Source: JBFMDN01 sp040753915
Lineage (GTDB): Bacteria; Desulfobacterota; Desulfomonilia; Desulfomonilales; Desulfomonilaceae
NCBI GenBank assembly: GCA_040753915.1
Contig: JBFMDN010000046.1
Location: 1-45,493 of the forward strand
Reading direction: 5' to 3'
DNA length: 45,493 nucleotides
Positions 7,616-15,732 of the stretch are shown here, in pieces. The notes below the pieces were generated by a model, which ran no database searches, was not told the origin of the DNA, and saw only the letters and a program-made list of their open reading frames with translations. Within the stretch, counting starts at the first letter, position 1. Each line of letters opens with the position of its first letter. The position numbers and the translations under genes are program-made.

Positions 7616-8986
7616 ATGGACCCGGCAGTAAAGAATGAGCTCATCAGGATTGTGGGTGAGGAGCGCGCAACAGTGCGCCCCGAGGATCTGGTCGCGTACT
7701 CCTATGATGCGTACACCGCGGAGCATCTTCCTGATATTGTGCTGTTCCCCCTCACCACAGAGGAAGTGGCCGAGATCATGAAGGTGGCCTACCGGGAGAG
7801 TATTCCGGTAACACCGCGAGGCTCAGCAACCAATCTTGCGGGAGAGGCAGTTCCGATAAGGGGCGGGATAGTCCTCGCACTGTCGCGAATGGATCGCGTG
7901 CTATCCATAGATACGGACGCTTGTCGGGCCACCGTTCAGCCGGGAGTGATCAATTACGACTTCCAGGTGGCAGTATCAAAACGGGGCCTGCTCTATCCGC
8001 CCGATCCGAGCTCCTGGATGGTGTGCAGCGTTGGCGGCAACGTGTGCACCAATGCCGGTGGACCGAAAACAGTGAAATACGGGGTGACCCGGGATTATCT
8101 GCTCGGCTTGGTCGTGGTACTCGCCAATGGGGACATTCTCAAGACTTGGGAAGATGGCCCGGCTTCCGGCTATGGGTATAACACTACTCACCTTTTCTGC
8201 GGATCGGAAGGAACGCTCGGCATCATCACAGAAATAACCGTGCGGCTCATTCCCAGGCCCAAAGCTACCAGAACACTGCGCGCCGACTTTCCCAAGCTGG
8301 AGGACAGTGGCAAGGCCGTTGCGGACATTATCGGCGCAGGCATTGTCCCCTCCGCCCTGGAGCTTATGGACGACGTCGTGATATCAGCGGTGGAGGCCGA
8401 TTCCCACCTTGGCCTGCCCGCGGACCTGGAGGGAATGCTCCTTGTCGAGGTGGACGGAGAGGCTGACAGCCTGGATCCCCAGGTGAAGAGGATAGAGGAA
8501 GTCCTACGGGCCAACAACGCTGCGCGGGTGATCGTGGCCAAGAGCGACGCGGAAGCGCAGTCTCTGTGGACCGCGCGGAGGGCAGCCTTTTCCGTCATGG
8601 CCAGATTGAGGCCCACGGTCGTGATGGAAGATGCCACGGTACCGGTCTCGAACCTTCCCAAGATGATCCGGAAGGTCAGAGAGGCTGCGAAGCGTCACAA
8701 CGTCAAGATCGGAGTGGTCGCCCACGCAGGGGACGGCAATCTCCACCCGCTCGTGGTGTTCGACAAGCGGGACCAGGACGAGAGGGAACGGGTGCGGCAA
8801 GCAACGGACGAAATCTACCAGGATGCCCTGAACCTCAACGGGACTCTTTCCGGGGAGCATGGCATAGGCATATCCAAAGCGCATCTTCTCCCGCTGCAAC
8901 TGGATTCCGTGGCCCTTGATGTGACACGGCGCATCAAGCATAGCCTGGATCCCAAGGGAATCCTGAATCCAGGCAAATTTGTGTGA
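7616..8986 (+). CDS. glcD: FAD-binding oxidase, glycolate/D-lactate dehydrogenase GlcD type
   Basis: A 456-residue flavoprotein of the FAD_binding_4 plus FAD-oxidase C family. The FAD domain shows VTPRGSATNLAGEAVP near residue 62 and CGSEGTLGIITE near residue 200. The C-terminal domain has VAHAGDGNLHPL near residue 368 and SGEHGIGISK near residue 415, which bind flavin and 2-hydroxyacid, and it ends in the usual LNPGKF. Such enzymes oxidise glycolate, D-lactate or similar 2-hydroxyacids and pass electrons to an Fe-S subunit (GlcF) or quinone. No GlcE or GlcF partner is adjacent, so this may be a stand-alone dehydrogenase. The ATG at 7616 follows GAGGAA. Substrate is not determined. Confidence 0.87.
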   Translation: MDPAVKNELIRIVGEERATVRPEDLVAYSYDAYTAEHLPDIVLFPLTTEEVAEIMKVAYRESIPVTPRGSATNLAGEAVPIRGGIVLALSRMDRVLSIDTDACRATVQPGVINYDFQVAVSKRGLLYPPDPSSWMVCSVGGNVCTNAGGPKTVKYGVTRDYLLGLVVVLANGDILKTWEDGPASGYGYNTTHLFCGSEGTLGIITEITVRLIPRPKATRTLRADFPKLEDSGKAVADIIGAGIVPSALELMDDVVISAVEADSHLGLPADLEGMLLVEVDGEADSLDPQVKRIEEVLRANNAARVIVAKSDAEAQSLWTARRAAFSVMARLRPTVVMEDATVPVSNLPKMIRKVREAAKRHNVKIGVVAHAGDGNLHPLVVFDKRDQDERERVRQATDEIYQDALNLNGTLSGEHGIGISKAHLLPLQLDSVALDVTRRIKHSLDPKGILNPGKFV

Positions 8987-8994
8987 AAACCTTG

Positions 8995-9015
8995 GGACGG
9001 TGAGCAGTACCGTCC
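8995..9015. terminator. hairpin after glcD
   Basis: GGACGGT (8995-9001) pairs perfectly with ACCGTCC (9009-9015) around a seven-base loop, 9 bases after the glcD stop. No strong T-run follows, so it is a weak terminator or an mRNA end stabiliser. Confidence 0.45.
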
Positions 9016-9234
9016 ATTGGCTTTCGCAAGGGTGCCTTTTATGGGGGGAAACTCCCCAGTGACCACCGAACAGCCCGCTGGTTCCGCATCGCTTCACAGA
9101 AGATTTTCGGAAACCTTTTGACCCCGTGGGCATCTAATTGTATGATTGAACGCTGACCTCGAAGCCGTAGGGATGCGTGCACACGAGCGTGACAACATAC
9201 AGACAACGTGGACGTGGGAGAGACAGGGCTGGCA

Positions 9235-9252
9235 GGTAGGGTCGTACCTACC
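9235..9252 (+). promoter_or_regulatory. hairpin in the rpoH leader
   Basis: GGTAGG (9235-9240) and CCTACC (9247-9252) pair around a six-base loop, ending 32 bases before the rpoH ATG. Heat-shock sigma genes in some bacteria are controlled by leader RNA structure. This hairpin does not cover the ribosome site, so a thermosensor role is only a possibility. Confidence 0.25.
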
Positions 9253-9284
9253 CCTTCGGCTGCGACGGTATTGATGACGGAGGC

Positions 9285-10160
9285 ATGATACAAACCATGA
9301 ACTACCCTATAGCAAAGAACGGATTAGACCATTTTCTGGGACAAGTGGGGAAGATCAAACCCCTTTCACCAGAGCGAGAGTATGAGCTCGCCGTTCGGTA
9401 CTACGAGACCAAGGACCGCGATGCCGCTCACGAGCTTATCGTGTCCCATCTGCCGTTCGTGGTGAAAGTGGCGTTCCAGTATCGGAACTACATGCTGCCT
9501 ATGCAGGATCTGATTCAGGAGGGAACCATAGGCCTGATGAAGTCCTTGAAGCGGTTCGATCCGTACAAAGGATACCGGCTCGTATCTTTCGCTGTATGGT
9601 GGATCAAAGCGTACATAAAGAATTACATAATCAAATCCTGGAACCTGGTGAAACTGGGCACCACGCAGGCACAGCGCAAGCTGTTTTACCGTATGCGGGA
9701 CATCGGGGAGCACGCGACAGCGGACGCCAAGCAGGGCCGAATCCGAGAGCTCGCTGCCGAGCTGGACGTGAAAGAAGACGACGTTATTGAAATGGAAGCC
9801 CGGATGAGGGCAAGAGAACTGTCCCTCGATCAGATGCTGGGAGACGGGGATTCCCTCACCGGCATGGACCTCCTGGAGGATACGTCTCCCAATCAGGAAG
9901 CACTCCTCATCGAACAGGAAACCCAGGCGAACATGACAGGTCTCACCGGCGAGGCACTGAAGAAGCTGGATCCCAGGGAGCGCTTCATTATAGACAAGCG
10001 ATACCTGGATGACTCCCCCTGGACTCTGCAAAAGCTCGGGGACCACTTCGGCACCACACGAGAGCGGGTCCGGCAGTTGGAACAGCGAGCCCTGAAGAAA
10101 CTCAAGAAAGAATTGGAGCCGCACGTCGCGGCAGGTCTGCTGCCCGCGCCCGCGGCGTGA
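9285..10160 (+). CDS. rpoH: RNA polymerase sigma-32 factor, heat-shock sigma
   Basis: A 291-residue group 3 sigma factor. Region 2 shows HLPFVVKVAFQYRNY, the core-binding MQDLIQEGTIGLMKSLKRFDPYKG and the -10 recognition helix VSFAVWWIKAYIKNYI. It is followed by the RpoH box QRKLFYRMR (about residues 128-136), which separates RpoH from RpoD. Region 4.2 carries the helix-turn-helix TLQKLGDHFGTTRERVRQLEQRALKKL. RpoH directs transcription of chaperone and protease genes after heat or unfolded-protein stress. Start ATG 9285 has GGAGG 6 bases upstream. Length matches the family (about 285-295). It stands alone, followed by a strong hairpin at 10193-10213. Confidence 0.93.
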   Translation: MIQTMNYPIAKNGLDHFLGQVGKIKPLSPEREYELAVRYYETKDRDAAHELIVSHLPFVVKVAFQYRNYMLPMQDLIQEGTIGLMKSLKRFDPYKGYRLVSFAVWWIKAYIKNYIIKSWNLVKLGTTQAQRKLFYRMRDIGEHATADAKQGRIRELAAELDVKEDDVIEMEARMRARELSLDQMLGDGDSLTGMDLLEDTSPNQEALLIEQETQANMTGLTGEALKKLDPRERFIIDKRYLDDSPWTLQKLGDHFGTTRERVRQLEQRALKKLKKELEPHVAAGLLPAPAA

Positions 10161-10192
10161 TGTTTCGCTGCTCCCGTGCTATTCCGTGAGAG

Positions 10193-10216
10193 GGGCGGGT
10201 CTAGGACCCGCCCTTT
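10193..10216 (+). terminator. likely rpoH terminator (REP-type hairpin)
   Basis: GGGCGGGT (10193-10200) and ACCCGCCC (10206-10213) form a perfect 8-bp GC stem with a five-base loop, followed by TTT, 33 bases after the rpoH stop. The same GGGCGGG...CCCGCCC hairpin appears at 29186-29206 and 36540-36560, so it is a dispersed element that may act as a terminator here. Confidence 0.5.
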
Positions 10217-10240
10217 CCGCGAAGCAAGGTTGTGGAAAGA

Positions 10241-10283
10241 GTAGCGGCGAGACGCCGGCGCGACGGAAAATACTCGCGGAGAA
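10241..10283 (-). repeat. REP-like repeat R3, copy 1
   Basis: The reverse complement contains GCGCCGGCGTCTCGCCG with an upstream ATTTTCCGT segment. This matches copies at 30872-30910 and 36575-36613. The repeat lies inside the 5' extension of the downstream glycosyltransferase reading frame, which argues that the frame upstream of 10358 is not coding. Confidence 0.65.
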
Positions 10284-10357
10284 TCCCACGGCAGGCGCGG
10301 GTTTCGATCCGCCCTTGCCTGAAAAGCACTGCCTTGGACACACGACCGTATGGGCGC

Positions 10358-11851
10358 ATGGTGTCCCAGGTCTTCGGCCAGGATCGAGCATTGCCGGGTC
10401 ACGATGACAAAACCGTTGCTCGTGTCAAGGGTTGTCAGGGATCCTCGTCAAATACGCTCAGTCTGATCTTCTATCGTGGGCTGGCGGCGTTAGCCAATCG
10501 CTTCATTGCAGGTGGACAACGCGCATCGGCAGGTGGGGCCGGTACGAACGCAATAGAGCGCTCTGCGGCCTGCCGGCACAGTTTCCTGAAAGCCGCTTTT
10601 TCAGACCTGGTAAGAAGGGCAATCTCCGTTGAAACACGTCGAACGATCCTTGCATGGCTGCTCCGACGCTGGGGTGATGCATACCGTTCCCGGCACGGCC
10701 CATCTCGGAGCCCCGTGCTTCCAACCTCGCAGCCGATCGAAGCCATCAATGTCATAGGCTGGATGAGGGCAGAGTCGGGATTGGGCGAATCGGCTCGCTC
10801 GACTATTCGTGCGTGTACCGCTGCGGGGATACGGGTGGCGACGATCGACATAAGTGAGACGTCCCCTTGGCGCTCGAGCGAAAAGATTCCGGTATTCCGC
10901 CCTGCCGAAAATCCGGACGAGATCACGATCAACTTATTCCATTATGGAGGTGACAACCTTCTTACGGCTTTGGCTGCGGTCGGTCCCAGGCATTACACGG
11001 AGAAGTACACCATTGGATATTGGGTCTGGGAAACCATGGATTTCCCGGATTCCTGGCTTCCAGCGATGGAGTTCGTTGATGAGATCTGGACCGCGTCCTC
11101 TTTTTGCCAACACGTACTGAAGAAAAAGGCTCGCGTTCCGGTTGTCCGAATTCCTCACACTGTGCAACCGGAGATTCCAGCCGATCTTCATCGAACCGAC
11201 AAGGGTTTTCCCGATCGAGGTTTCACCTTCCTGTGCATGGCTGACTTTGTCAGCACTCCGGAGCGAAAGAACCCCCTCGGCGCTGTCACTGCCTTTGAAA
11301 GGGCGTTCGGAAACCGGGCTGAGGGGGTATATCTCGTGGTCAAAATCAACAATTCCGGCCTGCGCCCTGATGCCATGAGCCTATTGAAAGACGCTGCCGC
11401 TCGCAACAACGCGATCATCCTGATCGATGAATATTTGGATCGTTCAGCAGTGAATCTGCTGGTCAAGTCCTGTGACTGCTTTGTTTCACTCCATCGGAGC
11501 GAGGGGTTCGGGCTACCCCTGGCAGAGGCAATGTTCTTCGGCAAACCGGTAATCGCGACAGGTTGGTCCGGCAACATGGACTTCATGAGTCCCGATAATT
11601 CGTTTCCAGTGGACTTCAGAATCGTCGAGCTTGACCGCACGGTCGGGCAATTTCCCCGCGGCCACCACTGGGCCGAACCGGATTTGGACCACGCTGCTGC
11701 GTTGATGGAAGGGGTGTTCCGTGACCCTGACCTTAGAAATCAAAAGGGCGCTTCGGCTGCTAAGGACGTCGCGGCCAAGCTGGGTCCGGCCAAAGTGGGA
11801 GAGCTCATTCGCAAGCGCTTGCGAGAAATACCTGCGGAATCCTCAACCTGA
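10358..11851 (+). CDS. GT4-family glycosyltransferase, paralogue of the 38138-40789 C-terminal domain
   Basis: A protein of about 497 residues with a single GT-B fold glycosyltransferase. The nucleotide-sugar site is SEGFGLPLAEAMFFGKPVIATGWSG (E-x7-E type), in the last third. From a segment reading VETRRTILAWLL onward, it runs in parallel with the second half of the minus-strand protein at 38138-40789, sharing GLGESARSTIRA, YWVWE, STPERKNPLGA and the donor site. The first roughly 80 residues are low in recognisable content. The start is uncertain: the frame is open back to 10232, but that part overlaps a REP repeat; the ATG at 10358 has no good ribosome site. It may be a 5'-truncated copy of a longer two-domain gene. 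Substrate unknown; a role in surface polysaccharide is likely. Confidence 0.7.
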   Translation: MVSQVFGQDRALPGHDDKTVARVKGCQGSSSNTLSLIFYRGLAALANRFIAGGQRASAGGAGTNAIERSAACRHSFLKAAFSDLVRRAISVETRRTILAWLLRRWGDAYRSRHGPSRSPVLPTSQPIEAINVIGWMRAESGLGESARSTIRACTAAGIRVATIDISETSPWRSSEKIPVFRPAENPDEITINLFHYGGDNLLTALAAVGPRHYTEKYTIGYWVWETMDFPDSWLPAMEFVDEIWTASSFCQHVLKKKARVPVVRIPHTVQPEIPADLHRTDKGFPDRGFTFLCMADFVSTPERKNPLGAVTAFERAFGNRAEGVYLVVKINNSGLRPDAMSLLKDAAARNNAIILIDEYLDRSAVNLLVKSCDCFVSLHRSEGFGLPLAEAMFFGKPVIATGWSGNMDFMSPDNSFPVDFRIVELDRTVGQFPRGHHWAEPDLDHAAALMEGVFRDPDLRNQKGASAAKDVAAKLGPAKVGELIRKRLREIPAESST

Positions 11852-12098
11852 CTGCGTAAGCCATTTCGTGAGTACGGCTGCGTATTCGGGAAACAGCTCC
11901 CTTCAGGGAAGCGCAGGTTTAGAGCCAGTCGCGACAGAAGGCCTTTTTTTGGGTGCCCCTACAATCGCGGGGAGAAGCGGTGATCTTTGCGGTGGAAGTG
12001 CGGGAGCGGTGGATAAAGGGGCGGGTTTGAAAACTGTTTTTTCCTCTGCGGCGTGTTGGTTCGTCTTTGTGGGAGAATTATCGCACCAGTGTCGGATA
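11852..12098. repeat. repeat-rich intergenic region left of MITE copy C
   Basis: Contains a degenerate copy of the MITE end sequence, GGGGCGGGTTTGAAAACTGT at 12018-12037, and scattered related pieces. No gene is supported; the long open frame crossing this region has repeat composition and no family features. Confidence 0.45.
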
Positions 12099-12335
12099 GG
12101 GGCGGGTTTCAAGAAACTGTCTCAAGACTCGGGAAACAGCAGAAAACGTGGTACGGTGAGGGAGGATGCTGCCCATGGAGCCCTCACCCGACCCTTGGGA
12201 AGAGGACTCTGTCATTCCGGACGCTTTCAAGTCCCCTCTCCCTTCGGAAGGGCTAGGGCGAGGGTCCTCAAAGAGAAGCGTGCCACGATCTTCACATTTG
12301 CCGCAATTCCCAGACAGTTTCTTCAAGCCCGCCCC
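12099..12335 (-). repeat. MITE-like element, copy C with extended terminal inverted repeats
   Basis: The outer ends 12099-12122 and 12312-12335 are inverted repeats of 24 bases with 22 matches, beginning GGGGCGGG and ending CCCGCCCC. The core 12118-12316 is related to copies A and B in reverse orientation: TGTCTCAAGACTCGGGA corresponds to the right end of A, and GTGCCACGAT near the other end corresponds to its left part. The sequence is more diverged than A or B. It lies directly before the methyltransferase gene. Confidence 0.7.
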
Positions 12336-12445
12336 TGCCTGGATGCGTCCCTCGTGGCTGTTTTCGCCGCTGCCACCACCGGCGGATCAGCCGCCTTGGC
12401 TTGAATACGGCACCGTATTTCCGGAATCGTTTACTGAGGCGTCCC

Positions 12446-13171
12446 ATGAGTGAGGGCGATGCAATGCGACAGTCCCAAGATCCCGCAGCAAGGGTCCTCA
12501 GGCATCTCATACCCGAAAGAATACCGTGGTTTGCTGCGTCCCTGTACGACCGCATCGCTCAAAGCGCTATCTCGGGCTACTACCGAGAAGTGGCAGGGCA
12601 ACTCGTTCACAGGGACAGTCGGGAGCTAATTCTCGATGTGGGAACAGGTCCGGGATACCTTCCCATTGAAATAGCCCGAAGGGCACCTGGGGCGAGAATT
12701 GTCGCAGTCGATTCTTCCAGGGCTATGATACGAATCGCGCGGAAAAACTCCAGTGCTGCAGGCGTCGCGGATCGAATCCACTTCGTCAGGGGTGACGGCA
12801 ACAGGCTGAAATTCGAGGACAATCTTTTTGACCTGGTGATTAGCACCGGCTCCCTTCACGCATGGAAATGTCCGGTCCGCGTCATCAACGAATTCCATAG
12901 AGTACTCAAGGAGGGGGGCACAGCCTGGATACTCGATCCCGCACACCTCACCAGCCCGGAAGCGACAAAGATCGTACGCGGAAAGCTTGGCATACGCGGG
13001 AGGCTGGCTCACCTGTGGGCTTCCGTGACTTCCAGGGTCACGCCCCCATACGCACCGGAAGAAATAGCAGAGATCGTACGCCGAACGCGATTTCAACAAG
13101 GAAAGATCACGAAACAAAGGTGGCTTTCCGTGGAGCTGACGAAAGGCTCGGACGCGAGCGGGCCGACCTGA
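12446..13171 (+). CDS. class I SAM-dependent methyltransferase
   Basis: About 241 residues with a Rossmann methyltransferase fold. Motif I is LDVGTGPGYLPIEIA (residues 59-73), followed by the ribose-binding acid in VAVDSS, a motif II region FDLVISTGSLHAW, and LKEGGTAWILDP. This resembles the UbiE/Methyltransf_11 group acting on small molecules or lipids; the substrate cannot be assigned. The C-terminal part (ASVTSRVTPPYAPEEI) is typical of archaeal and anaerobe proteins of this set. The ATG at 12446 follows GAGGCG; the frame is open to 12401, which would add 15 unlikely residues. No operon partner: flanked by repeats on both sides. Confidence 0.8.
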   Translation: MSEGDAMRQSQDPAARVLRHLIPERIPWFAASLYDRIAQSAISGYYREVAGQLVHRDSRELILDVGTGPGYLPIEIARRAPGARIVAVDSSRAMIRIARKNSSAAGVADRIHFVRGDGNRLKFEDNLFDLVISTGSLHAWKCPVRVINEFHRVLKEGGTAWILDPAHLTSPEATKIVRGKLGIRGRLAHLWASVTSRVTPPYAPEEIAEIVRRTRFQQGKITKQRWLSVELTKGSDASGPT

Positions 13172-13321
13172 TCGTTGCGCAATGGAAACAACTGGATCGC
13201 ATAACATACGTGCGATTTCGTGAGCTGCGACTGTCCCTGACGGTGCCTGAGGCCACGCGTTGCGGGTTGTCAGCCTGCCCTGTTCAGAGTATATTTTGGC
13301 CGTACCTGGGGTAAGAGTGGG

Positions 13322-13442
13322 GTCAGGTCTTGTTTCTTGACGGATCTATGATGACGATGGTCTGTGAATAGGCCACTGACCTGATCTAGACAGAGCGTGC
13401 GAGCTCAAGAGGTGAGAGCAAGATCAAGAAGCAAGATCTGAC
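13322..13442. repeat. 121-bp MITE-like element with 19-bp inverted ends
   Basis: The left end GTCAGGTCTTGTTTCTTGA (13322-13340) and the reverse complement of the right end (13424-13442) match at 17 of 19 positions. The interior holds a second related piece, ACTGACCTGATC. It has no coding capacity and resembles the non-autonomous elements mobilised in trans by transposases. It ends 33 bases before the start of the next gene, so it may carry or disturb that promoter. The 13172-13321 stretch before it shows nothing recognisable. Confidence 0.7.
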
Positions 13443-13475
13443 TGCTTGGTCTCTCGACTATCAGGAGGATCGCGA

Positions 13476-13919
13476 ATGAGGGTACTGATGTTACTGATGG
13501 CGGCATTAGTTCCGCTGGTCGCTCTGGCGCAAGGAAAGCCCTTACCCAAGGGGCTTGAAGAGCTCGGGATAGCGCTGCCGGTCAGCTTGGGCATGACGGT
13601 AGGCGATCTGGACAAGACGAAAAGCAATGTGGTCAAGAGCGGAAGATTCGTAGCGATGACCTTTGGAGACACGCACCAACTCAGCATCAAGCTGGACCCT
13701 GACGAAAAGCGCGTTCAACAAATCGTAATGCCTGTCGGGAAAGACGAGTATCGCAGGATCGTGAGCACCGCGAAGCCCCTCTATAGCGAGGGCAACCATT
13801 ACGAGAGCGAAAAGCTCGACGATTACGAATCACACGTTTGGAAAGATAAGAACACCGTCATGGCACTGATTCGCAACAAAGGAGGGCAACGGCTGGAGCT
13901 CAGCGAACGGGAGAAATGA
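13476..13919 (+). CDS. small exported protein of unknown function
   Basis: A 147-residue protein I cannot place in a family. Residues 1-18 form a clear signal peptide (LMLLMAALVPLVALAQG), so it is periplasmic or secreted. The mature protein is mixed alpha/beta, rich in Lys, Asp and Glu, with no cysteine. The segment ELGIALPVSLGMTVGDLDKTKSNV resembles the start of a SmpA/BamE-like or pepSY-type small domain where a helix pair precedes a strand series, but that is weak. The ATG at 13476 has AGGAGG 7 bases upstream, which is strong support. A MITE-like element ends 33 bases before it. Confidence 0.65.
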   Translation: MRVLMLLMAALVPLVALAQGKPLPKGLEELGIALPVSLGMTVGDLDKTKSNVVKSGRFVAMTFGDTHQLSIKLDPDEKRVQQIVMPVGKDEYRRIVSTAKPLYSEGNHYESEKLDDYESHVWKDKNTVMALIRNKGGQRLELSEREK

Positions 13920-13928
13920 CCGCTCAAT

Positions 13929-14052
13929 GCGGTTGCCAATAACAATGTCCATTTCTGCTGTTCCACGGTGAGGGGCGAGACGCCCGTCCCAGGGGTCTGC
14001 ATGCCTCCCATACCTGTCCTCGCCGAACGGGAAGCGGACAGAACTTGTGGCA
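13929..14052 (+). repeat. dispersed repeat R2, copy 1
   Basis: About 124 bases sharing a clear pattern with 35345-35470: GGCGAGACGCCCGTC, then GGGTCTGCA, CCTCCCATA, GGGAAGCGGA and ACTT-TGGCA in the same order and spacing. The GGGCGAGACGCCC core can form a short hairpin. It fills the gap before the sigma54 activator gene and probably separates it from its upstream neighbour. Confidence 0.65.
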
Positions 14053-14109
14053 ATGACCATATCGGCCTGCTCCTCTGACGAACCTGCAACACGCTGCTTC
14101 AACAGGGCG

Positions 14110-15516
14110 ATGGAAATGCTTGTACTCGTAGTGCATCCTGATGCTCCACTTCGCGAGTCGTGTCGCCGCATCCTCGGCCGAGAAGGCTTTCGCGTGGAAA
14201 GTGTTCATGAGTCCCGGGATGTGGTCAAATTCATAACCGAGCACAAGCCCTCTGTCCTCCTCACTGGAATCAGGATGCCGGGAAAGGACGGCTTCGAGCT
14301 ATTGGAGCAAGCGTTAGCAGTAGATCCCACCCTGTCCGTAATTGCCATAACGACTCACGCGAATATTCCAGGCGCGGTCAGGTTCCTCAAGTGTGGCGGA
14401 ACAGACTACCTGGCTGCGCCCTTTCAGGCCGATCAACTGGTAGACGCGGTTAGAGGGGCTCTCAGCGGACCCGCTAGAACGGCAGCGTTTAGGGTGGACG
14501 CTGGGTCCCGAGCTGTCGGAGCGGTGGATTCAATATTGGGTACTAGCCAATCTGTGCTTCAGTTAAAGCACACACTTCTGAAGGTCGCCAGGACGGACGC
14601 GAATGTCCTGATCCAGGGCGAGACCGGGACCGGGAAAGAGCTAGTGGCCCGCGCCATACACGAATTGTCGCCCAGGGGACCTCACACATTTCTGCCGGTC
14701 GATTGTGCCGCGCTGCCTCCGACATTGCTCGAGAGCGAGCTCTTCGGGCACGAAAAAGGCGCTTTTACGGGTGCAGACCGGTCCAGACACGGTCTCTTTG
14801 AGGCTGCAAACCGCGGAACCATATTCCTCGACGAGATAGGGGAGCTCGACGTCTCAACTCAGTCAAAGCTGTTTCGCGTACTGCAGGAAGGAAGGATTCG
14901 TCAGATCGGCGGTAGACGCGACACCGTCATCGACGTGAGAGTCATTGCCGCCACGAATAGAGACCTGGCAAAAGGGCTTCAGGAAGGGACCTTTCGAGAA
15001 GAGCTTTATTTCAGGCTCAACGTGGTACCGCTTTATCTGCCTCCCCTGCGGAAGCGAAGGGAAGATATCCCTATTCTTGCTAACCATTTTTTTGCCATGT
15101 TCAAATCGTCTCACCGTCGAGACGATCTCACGGGAATGGATCCATCTTTCATGCGTGCCCTTCTCGACCATTCGTGGCCCGGCAACATTCGCGAGCTCAG
15201 GAATGCGCTCGAACGTGCGGTTGTGTTGGCCGAGGGTCCCGTTCTCACCCTACCAGATTTTGTGGAGCCTTTTTCCGGCACTCTTCGCGACGGAGAAGAC
15301 CCTGACGCTGACTGGGACGAGTCACCGCTGGACTATTTCGAAGCGAGAGAGAAGTTGCTCGAGTCATTTGATAGGAAATACTTTCAGAAGCTATTAGCAT
15401 CTTGCTCGGGAAATCTCTCCGAAGCCGCCCGAAGATCGGGCATAGGCCGTAAGACACTGTATAACAAGCTGAATCGCGTAGGAATTCTACCGTTTGATTC
15501 GCAGCCGTCCGAGTGA
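14110..15516 (+). CDS. sigma54-dependent transcriptional activator with degenerate receiver domain
   Basis: About 468 residues in the NtrC architecture: receiver (1-120), AAA+ (about 140-375), Fis-type helix-turn-helix (about 430-460). The AAA+ domain is intact, with Walker A GETGTGKE (170-177), the sigma54-contacting GAFTGA (217-222) and Walker B IFLDEIGEL. The receiver is not: the acidic pair is H9-P10-D11, the phosphoacceptor position is Gly53 (LLTGIRMPG), and the conserved Lys is Ala103 (AAPF). It should therefore not accept phosphate. No histidine kinase is adjacent. A perfect sigma54 promoter lies 217 bases downstream at the head of the nos genes, its likely target. Start ATG 14110; 14116 and 14047 are alternatives. 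Confidence 0.88.
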   Translation: MEMLVLVVHPDAPLRESCRRILGREGFRVESVHESRDVVKFITEHKPSVLLTGIRMPGKDGFELLEQALAVDPTLSVIAITTHANIPGAVRFLKCGGTDYLAAPFQADQLVDAVRGALSGPARTAAFRVDAGSRAVGAVDSILGTSQSVLQLKHTLLKVARTDANVLIQGETGTGKELVARAIHELSPRGPHTFLPVDCAALPPTLLESELFGHEKGAFTGADRSRHGLFEAANRGTIFLDEIGELDVSTQSKLFRVLQEGRIRQIGGRRDTVIDVRVIAATNRDLAKGLQEGTFREELYFRLNVVPLYLPPLRKRREDIPILANHFFAMFKSSHRRDDLTGMDPSFMRALLDHSWPGNIRELRNALERAVVLAEGPVLTLPDFVEPFSGTLRDGEDPDADWDESPLDYFEAREKLLESFDRKYFQKLLASCSGNLSEAARRSGIGRKTLYNKLNRVGILPFDSQPSE

Positions 15517-15732
15517 CCAGCCCAACTGTGTTCCAAAGTACTCACCGGGAACTTGCCACACATCACAGTAATACTAATAAGATATGTGACCATTTCAGGA
15601 AGGGGGTGTTTCCTCCGGTACGCAGTCTTGACCCCGGGGAAACTCGCCTTCGTAACCCTACAAAACTACTAGGCTTTATGAGATAGCTTAGATATCAAGA
15701 GCTTGCTGCAAGCACTCGTTTTCCACCGGGGC
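15517..15732. promoter_or_regulatory. nos upstream region with candidate activator sites
   Basis: A non-coding stretch between the activator gene and the sigma54 promoter. It contains a perfect inverted repeat GCTTGC-T-GCAAGC (15701-15713), and looser ones: GTTCC-N13-GGAAC (15530-15552) and a CACAT/ATGTG pair near 15560-15590. Any of these could be the binding site of the activator, which normally sits 80-200 bases upstream; the 15701 site is closer than usual. Confidence 0.35.

Noticed and set aside
11721..12404. 227-codon frame spanning the glycosyltransferase end and repeats
   Set aside because: It starts inside a real gene and continues through MITE copy C; no domain and no ribosome site.
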